Assembly (NCBI GenBank): GCA_964492185.1
Contig: CAZBJH010000035.1
Location: forward strand, 1 to 27,021
From: JAFGSZ01 sp964492185
Lineage (GTDB): Bacteria > Bacteroidota > Bacteroidia > Bacteroidales > UBA10428
DNA length: 27,021 nt
Reading direction: 5' to 3'
Made by a program: the position numbers and the translations under genes. The number at the start of each line of letters is the position of its first letter. The first letter of the stretch is position 1. The notes under the pieces are model-generated. The model worked only from the letters and a program-made list of their open reading frames with translations. It was not told where the DNA came from and ran no database searches. Shown in pieces: positions 24,212 through 27,021 of the stretch.

Positions 24212-24349
24212 TGTCTGTCCATAATGTCTGATATTTGCTTTGCCGCGCAAATTTAAATCCTCAAATACATTATAATTCTGTGGTTTAAAATATTTACGTG
24301 CCTTGATCCCGAACAATATGAACAAACAATATTAGTTTATTGTCAAACT
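24212..24349 (-). repeat. MITE-like palindromic repeat, copy 3 (inverted)
   Basis: This is a 138-bp homologue of copies 1 and 2, in the opposite orientation. Read on the minus strand it starts AGTTTGACAATAAAC and ends GACATTATGGACAGACA. The subterminal TGTTTGTTCA and the central TTTTAAACCACAGAAT...GAGGATTTAAAT palindrome are kept. No convincing target duplication is seen. Its end supplies the final Val codon and TGA stop of thrS (TGA = 24343-24345). It occupies most of the space between thrS and infC. Confidence 0.88.
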
Positions 24350-26271
24350 CTGATTACTTTCTTAATAAAATCCACAAACTCCTCCTGTTTCATAGGTCCC
24401 TTATCTCCTTCACCCTGTTTACGAACAGACACAGTATTACTCTCCTGTTCATTTTCACCTACGATCAACAGGTAAGGGATATGTTTTAACTCGTTATCCC
24501 TTATCTTTTTACCAATTTTCTCGTTCCTTTTATCAATCAGGGTGCGAATATCGGAATTATTTAGAAATTTTAAAACTTTTTCGGCATAATCGTGATATTT
24601 TTCACTGATTGGCAGTATGATGACCTGATCAGGTGTTAGCCACAGAGGGAATTTTCCAGCCGTATGTTCGATAAGTACAGCAATGAAACGTTCCATTGAT
24701 CCAAAGGGAGCCCTGTGTATCATGACTGGCCTGTGTTTTTGGTCGTCGCTACCGGTATATTCAAGATCAAAGCGCTCTGGTAAATTATAATCCACCTGTA
24801 TAGTACCAAGTTGCCATTTTCTGCCTATGGCATCTCTCACCATAAAATCAAGTTTTGGCCCGTAAAATGCTGCTTCTCCATATTCAATCACAGCATCCAG
24901 ACCTTTTTCCCTGGTAGCTTCAATGATAGCTTTCTCCGCTTTTTCCCAGTTCTCATCAGAGCCTATATATTTTTCCTTGTCGTAAGGATCACGAAGAGAT
25001 ACCTGGGTGGTGAAATCAGAAAAGTCAAGTGTTTTGAAAATATAGTGAATAATATCAATTACTTTAATAAATTCTTCCTTTAACTGGTCAGGGCGGCAAA
25101 AAATATGTGCATCATCCTGTGTAAATCCCCTGACACGGGTAAGTCCGTGCAATTCCCCACTCTGTTCGTATCGGTAAACAGTTCCAAACTCCGCGTAGCG
25201 AACAGGAAGATCTTTATATGAGTGGGGTTTGCTGTTGTATATCTCACAATGGTGGGGGCAATTCATCGGCTTAAGTAAAAATTCTTCTCCCTCGGCAGGA
25301 GTTTTTATTGGTTGAAACGAATCTTTACCGTATTTTTCATAATGCCCTGAAGTAACATAAAGCTCCTTTTGTCCTATGTGAGGGGTCAGTACAGGTTCAT
25401 ATCCATATTGTACCTGCACTTTTTTCAGGAAGTTCTCAAGCCTTTCCCTCAGTTGTGCTCCTTTGGGCAACCACAGGGGCAAGCCCTGTCCTACACGGGG
25501 TGAAAACATAAACAATTCAAGTTCTTTGCCGATCTTACGGTGATCCCTTGCTTTTGCTTCCTCGAGCATTAACAGGTACTCGTCAAGCATTTTTTGTTTT
25601 GGAAAGGTGATACCGTAGATCCGTGTAAGTTGTTTCCTGTTTTCATCGCCACGCCAGTATGCACCGGCAATGCTTAATAGTTTGATGGCTTTTATGTGAC
25701 TTGTATCAGATAAGTGCGGGCCTTTACAAAGGTCGGTAAAATTCCCCTGTTCATAAATGGTTATTTGTCCGTCTTCCAGTTCATTGATCAGTTCAACCTT
25801 ATATTCATCCCCCTTTTTTTTGAATAACTCCAATACATCATTTTTACTGATCTCCTTTCTTACGAATGTTTCTTTTTGCCGGGCAAGCTCACGCATTTTG
25901 TTTTCAATTGCCGGCAGATCGCTGTCGGTTATTTGCACTCCGTCCCCGGGATCTACATCATAATAAAAACCGTTTTCAATTGCAGGCCCGATACCGAATT
26001 TTATTCCCGGGTAGATTTGTTCCAGGGCCTCGGCCATCAAGTGGGCTGATGAATGCCAGAATGCATGCTTACCTTCCGTATCATCAAATTTGTGCAGTTT
26101 GATCCTGGCATCTTCATTAATGGGTCTGTTGACATCCCGGGTTTCGTTATTCACACTTACTGCCAGTACTTCCTTGGCCAGTCCGTTACTAATGCTTTTG
26201 GCAATATCCAGACCGGTGATCCCTTTGTTAAATTCCTTTACCGAATTATCAGGAAATGTAATTTTTATCAT
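24343..26271 (-). CDS. thrS: Threonyl-tRNA synthetase
   Basis: ThrRS charges tRNA-Thr in the cytoplasm. The 642-residue protein has the full bacterial layout. A TGS domain (1-62) is followed by the editing domain, with its zinc residues His73 and His77 (HSSAH) and Cys182 and His186 (DLCKGPH). The class II catalytic core has its zinc ligands in LKPMNCPHH (Cys338), DDAHIFC (His389) and VMIHRAPFGS (His519). The anticodon-binding domain (about 540-642) includes IRTLIDKRNEKIGKKIRDNE and LIVGENEQESNTVSVR. The C-terminus (KKVIRV) and stop lie at the boundary of repeat copy 3; the last codon and stop are element sequence, so the original end may have been a few residues different. It heads the cluster thrS-infC-rpmI-rplT. 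Confidence 0.97.
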   Translation of the reverse strand: MIKITFPDNSVKEFNKGITGLDIAKSISNGLAKEVLAVSVNNETRDVNRPINEDARIKLHKFDDTEGKHAFWHSSAHLMAEALEQIYPGIKFGIGPAIENGFYYDVDPGDGVQITDSDLPAIENKMRELARQKETFVRKEISKNDVLELFKKKGDEYKVELINELEDGQITIYEQGNFTDLCKGPHLSDTSHIKAIKLLSIAGAYWRGDENRKQLTRIYGITFPKQKMLDEYLLMLEEAKARDHRKIGKELELFMFSPRVGQGLPLWLPKGAQLRERLENFLKKVQVQYGYEPVLTPHIGQKELYVTSGHYEKYGKDSFQPIKTPAEGEEFLLKPMNCPHHCEIYNSKPHSYKDLPVRYAEFGTVYRYEQSGELHGLTRVRGFTQDDAHIFCRPDQLKEEFIKVIDIIHYIFKTLDFSDFTTQVSLRDPYDKEKYIGSDENWEKAEKAIIEATREKGLDAVIEYGEAAFYGPKLDFMVRDAIGRKWQLGTIQVDYNLPERFDLEYTGSDDQKHRPVMIHRAPFGSMERFIAVLIEHTAGKFPLWLTPDQVIILPISEKYHDYAEKVLKFLNNSDIRTLIDKRNEKIGKKIRDNELKHIPYLLIVGENEQESNTVSVRKQGEGDKGPMKQEEFVDFIKKVIRV

Positions 26272-26290
26272 GCGAAATCATTTTAATACG

Positions 26291-26298
26291 CAAAGATA
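26291..26298 (-). promoter_or_regulatory. Putative -7 element of thrS
   Basis: The minus strand reads TATCTTTG (TAnnTTTG), 20 bp before the thrS ATG, implying a very short leader. It has no T-box or long leader. Confidence 0.6.
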
Positions 26299-26450
26299 TA
26301 AATAAACTGTTTGCTATACTAATATGAGCATTAACAGTTGAGTAATTGAATAGGTTTTCACCTCCGGTATTTTATTTGACTCTTATATAGAATAGCATTG
26401 TTATCATAAACACTATTGTTATTATATATGCCTTTAAAGGGCCAATTGTT

Positions 26451-26475
26451 TCGAACCGCTCCCCAAGCGGTTCGA
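26451..26475. repeat. Perfect 10-bp hairpin
   Basis: TCGAACCGCT and AGCGGTTCGA pair perfectly around CCCCA. It is the left-most part of the structured block. Confidence 0.85.
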
Positions 26476-26567
26476 TTTACTTTGTTACTCCCCTAACGGG
26501 TCGTGAGATCGCCTTCGGCTAAGTTGCTACAGCAAAAAGAAAGTAAACAAAGAAATGCCGCCGCTGA

Positions 26568-26680
26568 CAGGATTTTCCTAAAAAATCAAGGTGCTCACCT
26601 AAAAATCGAGAACTCCTGACGTCGGACAGCTCGATTTTTTTAACGGTGATCACCTTGATTTTTCTTAACGGAAAATCCTG
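26568..26680. repeat. Large imperfect palindrome (about 45-bp arms)
   Basis: The left arm (26568-26611) and right arm (26632-26680) are reverse complements, apart from GTTA-type insertions that occur twice in the right arm. Shared blocks are CAGGATTTTCC, AAAAATCAAGGTG, TCACC and AAAAATCGAG. The loop is about 20 nt (AACTCCTGACGTCGGACAG). Confidence 0.85.
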
Positions 26681-26954
26681 AAGGCGGGGTCCCGTTCTTG
26701 TAATAGTTTATTTGGAAAGGATGTTACCGTAAGAAACTTACGTTATTTAAGATAAGCTTTGCTATGGCAGAAGGAACACACAGTTCATCCGGATTTGTAA
26801 TTGACCGGAGGGAGCTCAGCTAATCCTGATGTTTTCTTAACCTACTCCAGGCAGATTGAGCCGTTATTCCGCAAACCCCATTTCCTTTAAAACCAGTATA
26901 TAGTTATGCAGTAGCGCGGGCCGTCTCAGAAAAATCGCGTAAGATTTCAAGGAA

Positions 26955-26998
26955 GGTTTTCGTCGCGGGGTCCTGGAGGAACCCTGTCCGAGCGACGA
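26955..26998. other. Stem-loop near the right edge
   Basis: TTCGTCGC pairs with GCGACGA around an inner GGGTCC/GGAACCC stem with a UGGA-like loop. It is compact enough to be a structured RNA or part of a dispersed repeat, but it may continue beyond the window. Confidence 0.4.
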
Positions 26999-27021
26999 CG
27001 AAGTAGGAGTGAGTTTGGGTT

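Larger units (their letters stand above)
26272..27021. other. Gene-free region rich in inverted repeats
   Basis: These 750 bp upstream of thrS hold no recognisable gene. From about 26450 onward the composition becomes more GC-rich and structured: a perfect 10-bp hairpin, a large two-arm palindrome, a small hairpin CGTAAG-AAA-CTTACG (26728-26742) and a stem-loop near the right edge. It could be a dispersed repeat or structured RNA; it does not match any RNA family I can name. Confidence 0.55.

Overview
The window looks like a draft or metagenome-assembled contig from the phylum Bacteroidota, probably a Bacteroidales or Marinilabiliales-type lineage. The evidence is: Bacteroidota-style -7 promoter elements (TAnnTTTG) before several genes; a 7TMR-DISM histidine kinase; a FadL/OmpP1-like outer-membrane protein; an archaeal-type ProRS; the gene group dapB-lepB-lepB with a WbqC-family gene nearby; and the cluster thrS-infC-rpmI-rplT. 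Two runs of exactly 100 Ns (13809-13908, 16254-16353) are scaffold placeholders, and each cuts a gene.

Layout. 1-2058: a membrane TPR protein (minus strand) whose stop codon lies in a heptanucleotide tandem repeat. 2410-5385: a large Cache-like/HAMP/GAF/PAS sensor with no output domain. 5574-5650: tRNA-Arg(TCT) with promoter and terminator. 6263-7585: a secreted protein of unknown function with an 11-residue repeat. 7718-10597: an orphan 7TMR-DISM-PAS-GAF histidine kinase. 10767-12242 (minus): proS, divergent from a Tyr/Trp- then Ser/Arg-rich lipoprotein (12353-14118) and a FadL-like porin (14178-15665). 15816-16253 (minus): the 3' part of a WbqC-family gene. 16392-19047: a Tat-exported DUF362 protein followed by a NapH-NapG-like polyferredoxin. 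19242-22730 (minus): two tandem signal peptidase I genes and dapB. 22900-26271 (minus): rplT, rpmI, infC (ATT start) and thrS. 26272-27021: gene-free DNA with large inverted repeats.

The most unusual signal is a 138-139 bp palindromic, MITE-like repeat present three times (10628-10766, 17316-17453, 24212-24349 inverted). It has imperfect terminal inverted repeats of about 17 bp. Two copies have 8-bp flanking direct repeats (8/8 and 7/8). All three sit exactly at the stop codon of the gene reading into them (proS, the DUF362 gene, thrS). In two cases the stop codon is part of the duplicated target, and in the third it lies inside the element end. Copy 2 splits what would otherwise be an operon with an 11-bp gap, and copy 3 lies inside the thrS-infC cluster.

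Functional themes are translation (proS, thrS, infC, rpmI, rplT, tRNA-Arg), envelope biogenesis (lepB x2, dapB, FadL-like porin, lipoprotein, WbqC-like), sensing (two large sensors) and a membrane electron-transfer module (DUF362 plus polyferredoxin).
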